Shown here piece after piece: positions 10,286-19,663 of a stretch of 64,000 nucleotides of DNA (within the stretch, counting starts at the first letter, position 1; each line of letters opens with the position of its first letter). The notes below the pieces were generated by a model. That model was not told the origin of the DNA, did no database searches, and saw only the letters and a list, made by a program, of their open reading frames with translations. The stretch lies in NCBI GenBank assembly GCA_016713905.1, contig JADJOE010000003.1, forward strand, positions 2,258,983 to 2,322,982. Reading direction: 5' to 3'. This DNA comes from Candidatus Vicinibacter proximus (GTDB lineage Bacteria; Bacteroidota; Bacteroidia; Chitinophagales; Saprospiraceae). The translations under genes were made by a program, and so were the position numbers.

Positions 10286-13254
10286 ATGAAGAATTTAATT
10301 TCTTTGACCATCATTTTAATTTTTATTCAGACTGTATATAGTCAGGAAAGACTTGCTGTTACAAGATTATACATTGACCGTAAGCATGCTTTTCTACACA
10401 CGAATTTTGATTGCAAGGATACTTTAATTATCTGCGATAATTTGAACATTGCTATTGACCAAATTTGTTATCATCCCAATGGAGATCTGATCGGAATTTG
10501 GCAGCAATGTCTTGGTCCCGTATCTAACTGTCCAAAAGACTCCATAGTCCTATTTAAGATTGATCCATTAAATTGCGAGGCAAAAGTAATCAGATCCTTT
10601 TCACAAGATAATTTTTCTATAGTTCCTGATTTATTTTATATTGATTACTTAGGCAGAATTATTTCAAAAGGAGGCATAGGAATGCTTGACAAGTTGCTGC
10701 TTGCAGAAAGCTTGATGGACACTTTCAAAATCATTGGTACCCTGCCTAACAAAAAATTAATTTTAGAGATTTTACTTTTATTAAAGGAAGTTTAATCAGT
10801 TATGATTTTATTTCCGGTGAAATTTATCAATTTGATAAAAATTTTAATATTGTTAATATTATTAATTATCCGAAACATGCCTTAGGAAGTTTTACAAATA
10901 TCTATTACAATTGTGACAGTTTCAATACTTTCTGCTTTGGGTCTAGAAGAGATTTAAAAACACTTAATGATAAACCTTGGGATTTAGGAATTTATCAGTT
11001 CCGTTTTGATTTGGAAAATGGCATTTTATTGGACAGCCTGTGTTACACTCCTGCTTTTGACACAAATGTAATCGGGTGGAGAGGAAATCTAACCAGTAAG
11101 TATGAATACCTTGGTTCCGATCCGGAATGTGATCTCCTGCTCGATCTGGACCGCAACAATTCTTCCGGTCTTTATCCCTATGATTTTGATATTCCTTTCG
11201 CGCTTTGTGCACCCTATGATTCCGCTACTCTTTGCGACGACGATCTTTATCTCCACACTTCTTTTCCTCTGGACAGCATCTCCATCCTCCTTTCCAATGC
11301 TCTTAATCTGCCGCTGGAATTTATTGCTTCCACAGGTCTCCCGCCGGGATTTTCTTTGCTTAAGCGTTCTGATTCTACCTGGACTTTGTCCGGATCATCC
11401 GCATCCGATGCAGAATACACCCTGGCGCTTAAATCACTCCGATATATCAACAATGCTCCCTTCAGAATTTCAGGTTCCAGACAGATCTCCTTTCAGGGTC
11501 ACAATTCCCTGAAATCAGGTTCTCTGGCCCGTGCTTTCCTCCGTCTGGGCAACAAGCCTTACAGTGGTCCCGATACCAGCATTCACATCTGCTTGCCGGC
11601 TCTTGATCCCGTTGATCTTCTTCCTCTCCTCTCCAACGCAGATTCAGATGGACTTTTTTATCCTCCATTGAAGTCCACCAACAAGGTCTTTGTGCCCGGC
11701 TCTGATTCCTATGGCCTCTACCGGTACATCACTACCGATCTCTTCTGCGGTGCCGATACGGCACAGATACTCCTCTCTGAAGCCCTTTCCATTCCCGCTG
11801 ATCTGGGACCCGATCTGGAGTTTTGCAACGGCGATTCCTTTTCCCTCCTGCTCAACCACCCGGCATTGGACAGCCTGTGGATCAATGGATCTCCTGCCTC
11901 TCCTCATATCATTCTCCGCAATCCCGGATCCTACTTCCTGACGCTCAAGTCTAAGGACGGGTGCCTGTCCTACGACACCCTCCTCATTCAAAAGTCCTCC
12001 AGGCTCCTCTCACGTGTTGACTCTTTGACGGTGTGTCGCAACGGTTCCCTGGTCTACAAAAATAAAACTTACTTCCCGGGTCAAACTATTCTCGATACCC
12101 TGCATGCTGCTCTTTCCTGTGACACCCTCCTCTCCATCTCGCTCATCCCCTCTGATCTGAACTTTACCAAAGTTACCAGACCTCTTTGTCTGAATGAAAA
12201 ATATATCTACAAAAACGTCTCCTATCCTCCCGGTTCTCTCATCAAAGATACACTCTACGCTGCCTCCGGCTGCGATACTTTACTGGAATTGTGGCTACAA
12301 CCTCTTCCTCTGCCCGCTGTAAGCATTTTGGGAGATACCCTCCTCTGTGAAGGGGATACTGCTTTGCTCAGCACCTCAGCCTCCGGAAGCCTCCTGTGGT
12401 CCACCGGCGATACCACTAGAGCCATTTCCGCAGCACCGGGAAATTATTCCCTCACCGTCACGGATGCCAACAATTGCTCCGCAAGCTCTTCCTTCCGCGT
12501 GGACCAGGCACCGCCACTTTCTTACGTCATCACTTCCTACGACCCTCTTTGCAGCGAGGAGTTGGGAAGCGTCCTCCTCAAGGTTTCTTCAGGTGGCATT
12601 CCTCCCATTCAATATGCTCTCAACGGGATGACCAATCTTTCCGGAATCTTTTCTTCTCTGCCTCCGGGATCTTACATTGCCACTTTTTCAGATGCGCTGG
12701 GTTGTACCCGCTCTGACACAGTCCTCATCCTGCCTCCGCCACTCTTTGAAGTCGACATGACAGACTCCATTACCCTCGATGCAGGGTCTTCCGTCCTGGT
12801 GCAATACAGACTCCGCCAGGGCTCCATTCAAAACATCTTGTTCCGGCCCGGTGAAGGAATCGCTCTGGATCAGGGTGGGCTCCGCATTTCCGCAACCACC
12901 GACCAAATTTATACCCTCACCTTCATCGACGACAATGGCTGTGAGATTACCAAAACACTCAAAGTCTCCGTCAGACAAAACAATGAATTCTTTGCCCCAT
13001 TGATCTTCTCCCCAAACAACGATGGCATCAACGACTTTTGGTTGCCTTCCTGGGGCAGTTCCTGGACCCGGGCAGAAATCAAAATCTATGACCGGTGGGG
13101 TGCACTCATGGCTTCCCCTCCCACAGCTCAGGGCTGGGATGGCAATCACCATGGAATGCCTTGCATCCCGGGTGTGTATCTGTTCCACATCGTTCTCTAT
13201 GATGCGCAAGGTAACTCTACTTCTTTCTCTGGAGATCTTACTTTGGTGAGGTAG
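10286..13254 (+). pseudogene. Cassette A gene 2: gliding-type (T9SS type B) surface protein, one frameshift
   Basis: Copy of the 989-residue gene at 14985. The first frame (10286-10795) starts with signal peptide MKNLISLTIILIFIQTVYSQ. An A6 run near 10751-10756, where the other frame needs A7, shifts it, and the remainder runs open through to 13254. The C-terminal part contains Ig-like repeats and the gliding-motility C-terminal domain (FSPNNDGINDFWLPSW, then KIYDRWGALMASP). From 11125 onward it is almost identical to B and C, while 10610-10990 differs clearly from B. Confidence 0.85.
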
Positions 13255-13311
13255 GAGATTGTTCTGATTAGAAATTTTTAAATGAGCCCACAAAATAATT
13301 TGCAAAAAAAT

Positions 13312-13343
13312 TTGGAAATTTCATTTTAGTATTATTATATTCA
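13312..13343 (+). promoter_or_regulatory. Promoter of cassette B
   Basis: TTG at 13312-13314 and TATATTCA at 13336-13343 with 21 bp between. Same boxes and spacing as A and C. The following 53 bp before the ATG (13368-13420) are almost identical in all three cassettes. Confidence 0.6.
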
Positions 13344-13420
13344 CCACAGGAAATTCCACATTCGTCTGACACCGATTTAACACTAGTTGGTTACTTATTT
13401 TTTTAACTAAATTATTTTCT

Positions 13421-14935
13421 ATGAAAACTCAAATTATTGCCTCAAAATTGGCAAAATTAAATTCCGCCCCCCCCCATTTTTCTTCACTGAAATTTGGTTT
13501 TCTTAAACCCTTCATCGCCTCCATCATGGCTATACTCTTGACACTTGGTTTGCCTGGAATTGTGGTTGGACAGGATCCATTAGACATCAGTGGTATTAGT
13601 CTGTTTAGAACTGCAGGTTATGGCGTTGAGAATCACGATTTTTCAATCTGGGTAATCCATCCGGATGATAACGGGGCTCAATGGAATTTTCAAGGAACTT
13701 TTACTACTCAATCTTGTGGGGATGAAATTTACGAGGGAACAATTTACCTATTAGGCCAAAACAGTGATAATAATACTATCAAAGTTCTGCCCTCCAGCGA
13801 AAATGATTATGCGGATTATACCAACGGAGTTACTGCTTACGATATGGCCAGAATTTCCGCTCACCTCAATAGTTTGGAAAATATTTCTTGCCCTTATAAA
13901 ATAATTTCTGCCGATGCAGATGGTGACCAGACTATAGATTGGGATGACTATGATCAATTGAGTGATTTAATTCTTGGTTATATTGATGAATTTAACCGTC
14001 AAAGTTGGGAATGGGTTAATCCATACATGATTTCATTATCTACCTATGGAAGTTTTAGTACATATCCTTTTAGGTATGTCATTTCAGATCAGTGGCCGGG
14101 TGGTGTGATTTTCCCTCGACTTACTTATTCAGAAGTTGATAATAATCAATATAAATATTTTGATTACAGATCCACCAAAGTTGGGGACATTGACAAAACC
14201 GAAAATGGAGGTTCTATAAATACCTGGGTGTGTGGAGCAGGAAGCTATCCAAGTTGTTTTAACTGCAATGAAAAAATTAGTTCAAGAAGCAACACCAGCA
14301 ACATAAGTAACATCAAAATTCATAAAGGGGATTTATTGGAATTTTATGTGGTCCCTGATCAAAACATTTCTATAAATGGTTTAGAATTACCTGTTTTCAT
14401 AGATGACAAGTATCTTGAAATTTTAACTATTGAAACCATACCAGAATTAAATGTTAAAACAAACTTCCAGCAAAAAAATAAGCGATTAACTGCTCTTGGT
14501 CTGGATTCTAAACTGGAGAAGCACAACTATGAAGCACAAACTCCCTTATTGAAATTTACCTTAAAAGCCAAATCTGATCACTTGCATCTGGGCAAAATAG
14601 TAGCCTGGGATCAAAACCGAAATCCTGAACTCATCAGTTTTCCGGACCTTTTAACTTCCAACGATTTATCACTGATTTTAATTAAGCATACGCCGGATAA
14701 TTTTGATTTTGGACAAATAGGAAATACAAGCAGAATTTCCTTTGCCAGCGATATTCAAAGAACGGTTTCTTATGATCTTTTTGATGCTTTGGGAAATAGA
14801 ATTATTTCCGGAAAGTTATCTTTGGAGGCTGGATATCAGGAAGTGAATTTTGATGTGCAATTAACCCCGGGATTATTCCATTTGGTCATCCAAAAGGAAC
14901 AACAAATCTTAACAAAAAAAATTATCAAAATTTAA
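13421..14935 (+). CDS. Cassette B gene 1: dockerin/cohesin-like T9SS type A protein (in-frame copy)
   Basis: A 504-residue exported protein. The N-terminus has an unusually long n-region encoded across a C9 tract (13467-13475), then a hydrophobic core (IASIMAILLTLGLPGIVVGQ, cleavage near 51). A dockerin-like calcium-binding pair lies at about 134-192 (NGVTAYD and DADGDQTIDWDD). A cohesin-like beta domain follows at about 300-415, and a type A sorting domain fills the last 75 residues. The same module order ends the two giant proteins at 45504 and 52823. An alternative start is the ATG at 13526 (residue 36), which would place the C tract in the leader. It is likely displayed on the surface or released through T9SS; its partner is probably gene 2. 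Confidence 0.85.
   Translation: MKTQIIASKLAKLNSAPPHFSSLKFGFLKPFIASIMAILLTLGLPGIVVGQDPLDISGISLFRTAGYGVENHDFSIWVIHPDDNGAQWNFQGTFTTQSCGDEIYEGTIYLLGQNSDNNTIKVLPSSENDYADYTNGVTAYDMARISAHLNSLENISCPYKIISADADGDQTIDWDDYDQLSDLILGYIDEFNRQSWEWVNPYMISLSTYGSFSTYPFRYVISDQWPGGVIFPRLTYSEVDNNQYKYFDYRSTKVGDIDKTENGGSINTWVCGAGSYPSCFNCNEKISSRSNTSNISNIKIHKGDLLEFYVVPDQNISINGLELPVFIDDKYLEILTIETIPELNVKTNFQQKNKRLTALGLDSKLEKHNYEAQTPLLKFTLKAKSDHLHLGKIVAWDQNRNPELISFPDLLTSNDLSLILIKHTPDNFDFGQIGNTSRISFASDIQRTVSYDLFDALGNRIISGKLSLEAGYQEVNFDVQLTPGLFHLVIQKEQQILTKKIIKI
13467..13475 (+). repeat. C9 homopolymer, in-frame state of a candidate phase switch
   Basis: Nine C residues 46 bases after the first ATG of gene 1. The homologous tracts are C7 preceded by ACCG at 8772-8778 and C10 at 18167-18176; both put the downstream frame out by one base. 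Tracts this long are prone to slippage. Confidence 0.75.
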
Positions 14936-14945
14936 TTATACCGTT

Positions 14946-14974
14946 ACCGGTCATGGATTTTATCTGTGACCGGT
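14946..14974 (+). terminator. Intercistronic hairpin, cassette B
   Basis: ACCGGTCA (14946-14953) pairs with TGACCGGT (14967-14974), the same structure as in cassette A, in the 49-bp gap between genes 1 and 2. There is no strong U tract, so partial termination or mRNA protection are both possible. Confidence 0.5.
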
Positions 14975-14984
14975 TATTTTAATT

Positions 14985-17954
14985 ATGAAGAATTTAATTT
15001 CTTTGACCATCATTTTAATTTTTATTCAGACTGTATATAGTCAGGAAAGACTTGCTGTTACAAGATTATACATTGACCGTAAGCATGCTTTTCTACACAC
15101 GAATTTTGATTGCAAGGATACTTTAATTATCTGCGATAATTTGAACATTGCTATTGACCAAATTTGTTATCATCCCAATGGAGATCTGATCGGAATTTGG
15201 CAGCAATGTCTTGGTCCCGTATCTAACTGTCCAAAAGACTCCATAGTCCTATTTAAGATTGATCCATTAAATTGCGAGGTAAAAATAATCAGATCCTTTT
15301 CACAAGATAATTTTTCGCTGTATCCTCGTTTATTTTATATTGACTATTTAGGTCGTATTATATCAAGAGGTGGAATTGGGATGCATGAAAAATTGCTACT
15401 CGCGGAAAGTCTAAGAGATACTTTTAAAACTATTAGTATTCTACCAAACAAGGGGATTTATTTTGATGATTTTACTTACATAAAAGGCTTGCTTTTTGCT
15501 TATGACAATTTTTCTGGTGAAATCGACCAATTTGACCAAAATTTTAAATTCATTAAATCTTATAATTATCTATCGCATTCGTTAGGTAGTTTTACAAACA
15601 TTTATTACGATTGTGACAGTTTTAATACTTTTTGTTTTGGAAGCAAAAAGGATATTAAAACATTAAATGATAAACCTTGGGATTTAGGTATTTATCAGTT
15701 CCGTTTTGATTTGGAAAATGGTATTTTATTGGACAGCATGTGCTACACTCCTGCTTTTGATACAAACGTTGTTGGGTGGGCTGGAAATCTCACCAGTAAG
15801 TATGAATACCTTGGTTCCGATCCGGAATGCGATCTCCTGCTCGATCTGGACCGCAATAATTCTTCCGGTCTTTATCCCTATGATTTTGATATTCCTTTCG
15901 CGCTTTGTGCGCCCTATGATTCCGCTACTCTTTGCGACGACGATCTTTATCTCCACACTTCTTTTCCTCTGGACAGCATCACCATCCTCCTTTCCAATGC
16001 ACTTAATCTGCCGCTGGAATTCATTGCTTCCACAGGTCTCCCGCAGGGATTTTCTTTGCTTAGGCGTTCTGATTCTACCTGGACTTTGTCCGGATCATCC
16101 GCATCCGATGCAGAATACACCCTGGCGCTTAAATCACTCCGATATGTCAACAATGCTCCCTTCAGAATTTCTGGTTCCAGACAGATCTCCTTTCAGGGTC
16201 ACAATTCCCTGAAATCAGGTTCTCTGGCCCGTGCTTTCCTCCGTCTGGGAAACAAGCCTTACAGTGGTCCCGATACCAGCATTCACATCTGCTTGCCGGC
16301 TCTTGATCCCGTTGATCTTCTTCCTCTCCTCTCCAACGCAGATTCAGATGGACTTTTTTATCCTCCATTGAAGTCCACCAACAAGGTCTTTGTGCCCGGC
16401 TCTGATTCCTATGGCCTCTACCGGTACATCACTACCGATCTCTTCTGTGGTACCGATACGGCACAGATACTCCTCTCTGAAGCCCATTCCATTCCCGCTG
16501 ATCTGGGACCCGATCTGGAGTTTTGCAACGGCGATTCCTTTTCCCTCCTGCTCAACCACCCGGCATTGGACAGCCTGTGGATCAATGGATCTCCTGCCTC
16601 TCCTCATATCATTCTCCGCAATCCCGGATCCTACTTCCTGACGCTCAAGTCTAAGGACGGGTGCCTGTCCTACGACACCCTCCTCATTCAAAAGTCCTCC
16701 AGGCTCCTCTCACGTGTTGACTCTTTGACGGTGTGTCGCAACGGTTCCCTGGTCTACAAAAATAAAACTTACTTCCCGGGTCAAACTATTCTCGATACCC
16801 TGCATGCTGCTCTTTCCTGTGACACCCTCCTCTCCATCTCGCTCATCCCCTCTGATCTGAACTTTGCCAAAATTACCAGACCTCTTTGTCTGAATGAAAA
16901 ATATATCTACAAAAACATCGTCTATCCTCCGGGTTCTCTCATCAGAGATACCCTCTACGCCGCCTCAGGTTGCGATACTTTACTGGAATTGTGGCTAAAA
17001 CCGCTTCCTCTGCCCGCTGTAAGCATTTTGGGAGATACCCTCCTCTGTGAAGGAGACACTGCCTTGCTCAGCACCTCAGCCTCCGGAAGCCTCCTGTGGT
17101 CCACCGGCGATACCACTAGAGCCATTCCCGCAACCCCGGGAAATTATTCCCTCACCGTCACGGATGCCAACAATTGCTCCGCAAGCTCTTCCTTCCGCGT
17201 GGACCAGGCACCGCCACTTTCTTACGTCATCACTTCTTACGACCCCCTTTGCAGCGAGGAGCTGGGAAGCGTCCTCCTCAGGGTTTCTTCCGGTGGCATT
17301 CCTCCCATTCAATATGCTCTCAACGGGATGACCAATCTTTCCGGAATCTTTTCTTCTCTGCCTCCGGGATCTTACATTGCCACTTTTTCGGATGCACTGG
17401 GTTGTAACCGCTCTGACACAGTCCTCATCCTGCCTCCACCACTCTTTGAAGTCGACATGACAGACTCCCTTATCCTCGATGCAGGGTCTTCCGTCCTGGT
17501 GCAATACAGACTCCGCCAGGGCTCCATTCAAAACATCTTGTTCCGGCCCGGTGAAGGAATCGCTCTGAATCAGGGTGGGCTACGCATTTCCGCAACCACC
17601 GACCAAATTTATACCCTCACCTTCATCGACGACAACGGCTGTGAGATTACCAAAACGCTCAAGGTCTCCGTCAGGCAAAACAATGAATTCTTCACCCCAC
17701 AGATCTTCTCTCCCAACAACGATGGCATCAACGACTTTTGGTTGCCTTCCTGGGGCAGTTCCTGGACCCGGGCAGAAATCAAAATCTATGACCGGTGGGG
17801 TGCACTCATGGCTTCCCCTCCCCCAGCTCAGGGCTGGGATGGCAATCACCATGGAATGCCTTGCATCCCGGGTGTGTATCTGTTCCACATCGTTCTCTAT
17901 GATGCGCAAGGTATCTCTACTTCTTTCTCTGGAGATCTTACTTTGGTGAGGTAG
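14985..17954 (+). CDS. Cassette B gene 2: gliding-motility/T9SS type B surface protein
   Basis: A 989-residue exported protein with signal peptide MKNLISLTIILIFIQTVYSQ. Residues about 20-280 form an AT-rich-encoded variable domain with no recognised family. From residue about 281 (ECDLLLDLDRNNSSG) begins the constant part: Ig-like or PKD-like strands with the repeated pattern LCxxxxxIYKNxxYxPGxxIxDTLxAxxxCDTLL. It ends in the gliding-motility C-terminal domain (FSPNNDGINDFWLPSW at about 905, KIYDRWGALMASP, PGVYLFHIVLYD), the T9SS type B sorting signal. Probably surface-attached. Cotranscribed with gene 1 across a hairpin gap. Confidence 0.85.
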   Translation: MKNLISLTIILIFIQTVYSQERLAVTRLYIDRKHAFLHTNFDCKDTLIICDNLNIAIDQICYHPNGDLIGIWQQCLGPVSNCPKDSIVLFKIDPLNCEVKIIRSFSQDNFSLYPRLFYIDYLGRIISRGGIGMHEKLLLAESLRDTFKTISILPNKGIYFDDFTYIKGLLFAYDNFSGEIDQFDQNFKFIKSYNYLSHSLGSFTNIYYDCDSFNTFCFGSKKDIKTLNDKPWDLGIYQFRFDLENGILLDSMCYTPAFDTNVVGWAGNLTSKYEYLGSDPECDLLLDLDRNNSSGLYPYDFDIPFALCAPYDSATLCDDDLYLHTSFPLDSITILLSNALNLPLEFIASTGLPQGFSLLRRSDSTWTLSGSSASDAEYTLALKSLRYVNNAPFRISGSRQISFQGHNSLKSGSLARAFLRLGNKPYSGPDTSIHICLPALDPVDLLPLLSNADSDGLFYPPLKSTNKVFVPGSDSYGLYRYITTDLFCGTDTAQILLSEAHSIPADLGPDLEFCNGDSFSLLLNHPALDSLWINGSPASPHIILRNPGSYFLTLKSKDGCLSYDTLLIQKSSRLLSRVDSLTVCRNGSLVYKNKTYFPGQTILDTLHAALSCDTLLSISLIPSDLNFAKITRPLCLNEKYIYKNIVYPPGSLIRDTLYAASGCDTLLELWLKPLPLPAVSILGDTLLCEGDTALLSTSASGSLLWSTGDTTRAIPATPGNYSLTVTDANNCSASSSFRVDQAPPLSYVITSYDPLCSEELGSVLLRVSSGGIPPIQYALNGMTNLSGIFSSLPPGSYIATFSDALGCNRSDTVLILPPPLFEVDMTDSLILDAGSSVLVQYRLRQGSIQNILFRPGEGIALNQGGLRISATTDQIYTLTFIDDNGCEITKTLKVSVRQNNEFFTPQIFSPNNDGINDFWLPSWGSSWTRAEIKIYDRWGALMASPPPAQGWDGNHHGMPCIPGVYLFHIVLYDAQGISTSFSGDLTLVR

Positions 17955-18011
17955 GAGATTGTTATGATTAGAAATTTTTAAATGAGCCCACAAAATAATT
18001 TGCAAAAAAAT

Positions 18012-18043
18012 TTGGAAATTTCATTTTAGTATTATTATATTCA
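18012..18043 (+). promoter_or_regulatory. Promoter of cassette C
   Basis: TTG at 18012-18014 and TATATTCA at 18036-18043, 21 bp apart, in a 166-bp intergenic block nearly identical to that before cassette B. Confidence 0.6.
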
Positions 18044-18120
18044 CCACAGGAAATTCCACATTCGTCTGACACCGATTTAACACTAGTTGGTTATTTATTT
18101 TTTTAACTAAATTATTTTCA

Positions 18121-19609
18121 ATGAAAACTCAAATTATTGCCTCAAAATTGGCAAAATTAAATTCCGCCCCCCCCCCATTTTTCTTCACTGAAATTTGGTT
18201 TTCTTAAACCCTTCATCGCCTCCATCATGGCTACACTTTTGACACTCGGTTTGCCTGGAATTGTGGTTGGGCAATGCATTCCGTATGATTTGGCAGGTCA
18301 TTGTTTATTTCGTAATTATAATTTTGGAGTCTCTAACCACTCTTTTAGTTTGTTGATTTATCAGGTAAGTGGTACGCCATGCGAACCGGAAACTTCTCAT
18401 GCAAGCACCGGATGTGACGGCGGTGATTTTGAATTTGATGATTATGTTGAAATACCGTCCAGTTCAAATTCCAATCTAAGCGTAGCCGAGGTAACCCCTT
18501 ACACGGATAATGATGTATATGATTATCAGGATGGCGTTACAGCCGCAGATGTGGCCGCCATTAATAAGCATGTATTGGGTATTGAATACATCACTGATCC
18601 TTATAAAATTGTTGCTGCTGATCCTACAGGAAATCAAATTATTGATTCCAATGATAGAGTTGCCATTTATAATCTCATTTTATACAATACCCTCTTTAAT
18701 AGAACCAGCTGGGATTGGTTTAATGAATATCAGGTGGCAAATAATTCTTCTCACTTTAATTCCAATCCTTTTGCTTATTCAGTATGGGATCTATGGACTG
18801 ATCAGATTATCATTTACCCAAGCATGAGTCACAGCACACTCGTAAATTATCAAAACAGATACCTCCATTACAGAACTACAAAAGTTGGTGAAATTGACAA
18901 CACCACTGCCAATGCCTGGGTATGTGATACCTACACTTTTAAATCACCTGCTGTTTCTGCAAGATCCGGCACAGATATCCAAAATCTAAAAGTGCCCGCA
19001 AATTCAGAATTACGATTTAGTGTGGCCGTGGAAATCAATGAACCCATTGTTAGTTTAGAATTACCCATTAGAATTGATAAAAGTTTATTCACCATAAAAG
19101 ACATCAGTTCCACCGGAAACTTCCCGATCAATTATGCTTACAGTGAGCTGACCAATCGCCTCACCATCTTATGGGTGGATGCTAATTTAAAAGAATTAAA
19201 AACAAATGGAGAATCAATAATTCTGAATTTTACTTTGATTGCAAATAAATCAATTGACAATTTAACCAATGAAATTATTTGGGATCCTAAAAGGCAGGTA
19301 GAAGCGACCAATATGAAAGGTCATCTTATAAGCACTAATGCACGGATAATTTTGGATGATGTAATTCAAGGTAATTTAAGCATGATTTATAATCATAATC
19401 TCCATGAAATTCAGATTCACAGCAACAATTCAGGCTTTGGAGAATTAATGTTTTTTAATTCAAATGGAAACAACTTGTACTCAGAAAAAATTAAATTAAC
19501 GGAAGGAAAAATAATTTATCAAATTCCTCAAAATTTTATCCACGGAATATATTTTGCCCGGATAAAGGCAAATGAAAAGGTGTTGAGTATTAAGTTCATT
19601 GCTAAATAA
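18121..19609 (+). CDS. Cassette C gene 1: dockerin/cohesin-like T9SS protein, out of frame at C10
   Basis: From ATG 18121 the frame stops at 18207 because the tract at 18167-18176 is C10 rather than C9. The remaining frame is open from ATG 18227 (460 residues). Promoter, leader and signal peptide (LTLGLPGIVVGQ) are shared with A and B, but the mature protein is different. It has the same architecture: NGVTAAD and DPTGNQIIDSND dockerin-like repeats (about 90-155 of the short form), a KVGEIDNT motif, a cohesin-like domain and a type A sorting domain. With one C fewer it would be a full-length gene. Expression from 18227 would give a signal peptide without positive residues before the core. Confidence 0.8.
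18167..18176 (+). repeat. C10 homopolymer, out-of-frame state
   Basis: Ten C residues at the same place as the C9 tract of cassette B. The extra base sends translation from 18121 to a stop at 18207, 20 bases before the next ATG (18227). Confidence 0.75.
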
Positions 19610-19618
19610 TACATTATC

Positions 19619-19651
19619 GACAGGTGGGTAATTGCTAATTACCCATCTGTC
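19619..19651 (+). terminator. Intercistronic hairpin, cassette C
   Basis: GACAGGTGGGTAATT (19619-19633) pairs, with one mismatch, with AATTACCCATCTGTC (19637-19651), then CTTTAATTATTTA. Same place as the A and B hairpins but an unrelated sequence. Confidence 0.6.
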
Positions 19652-19663
19652 CTTTAATTATTT

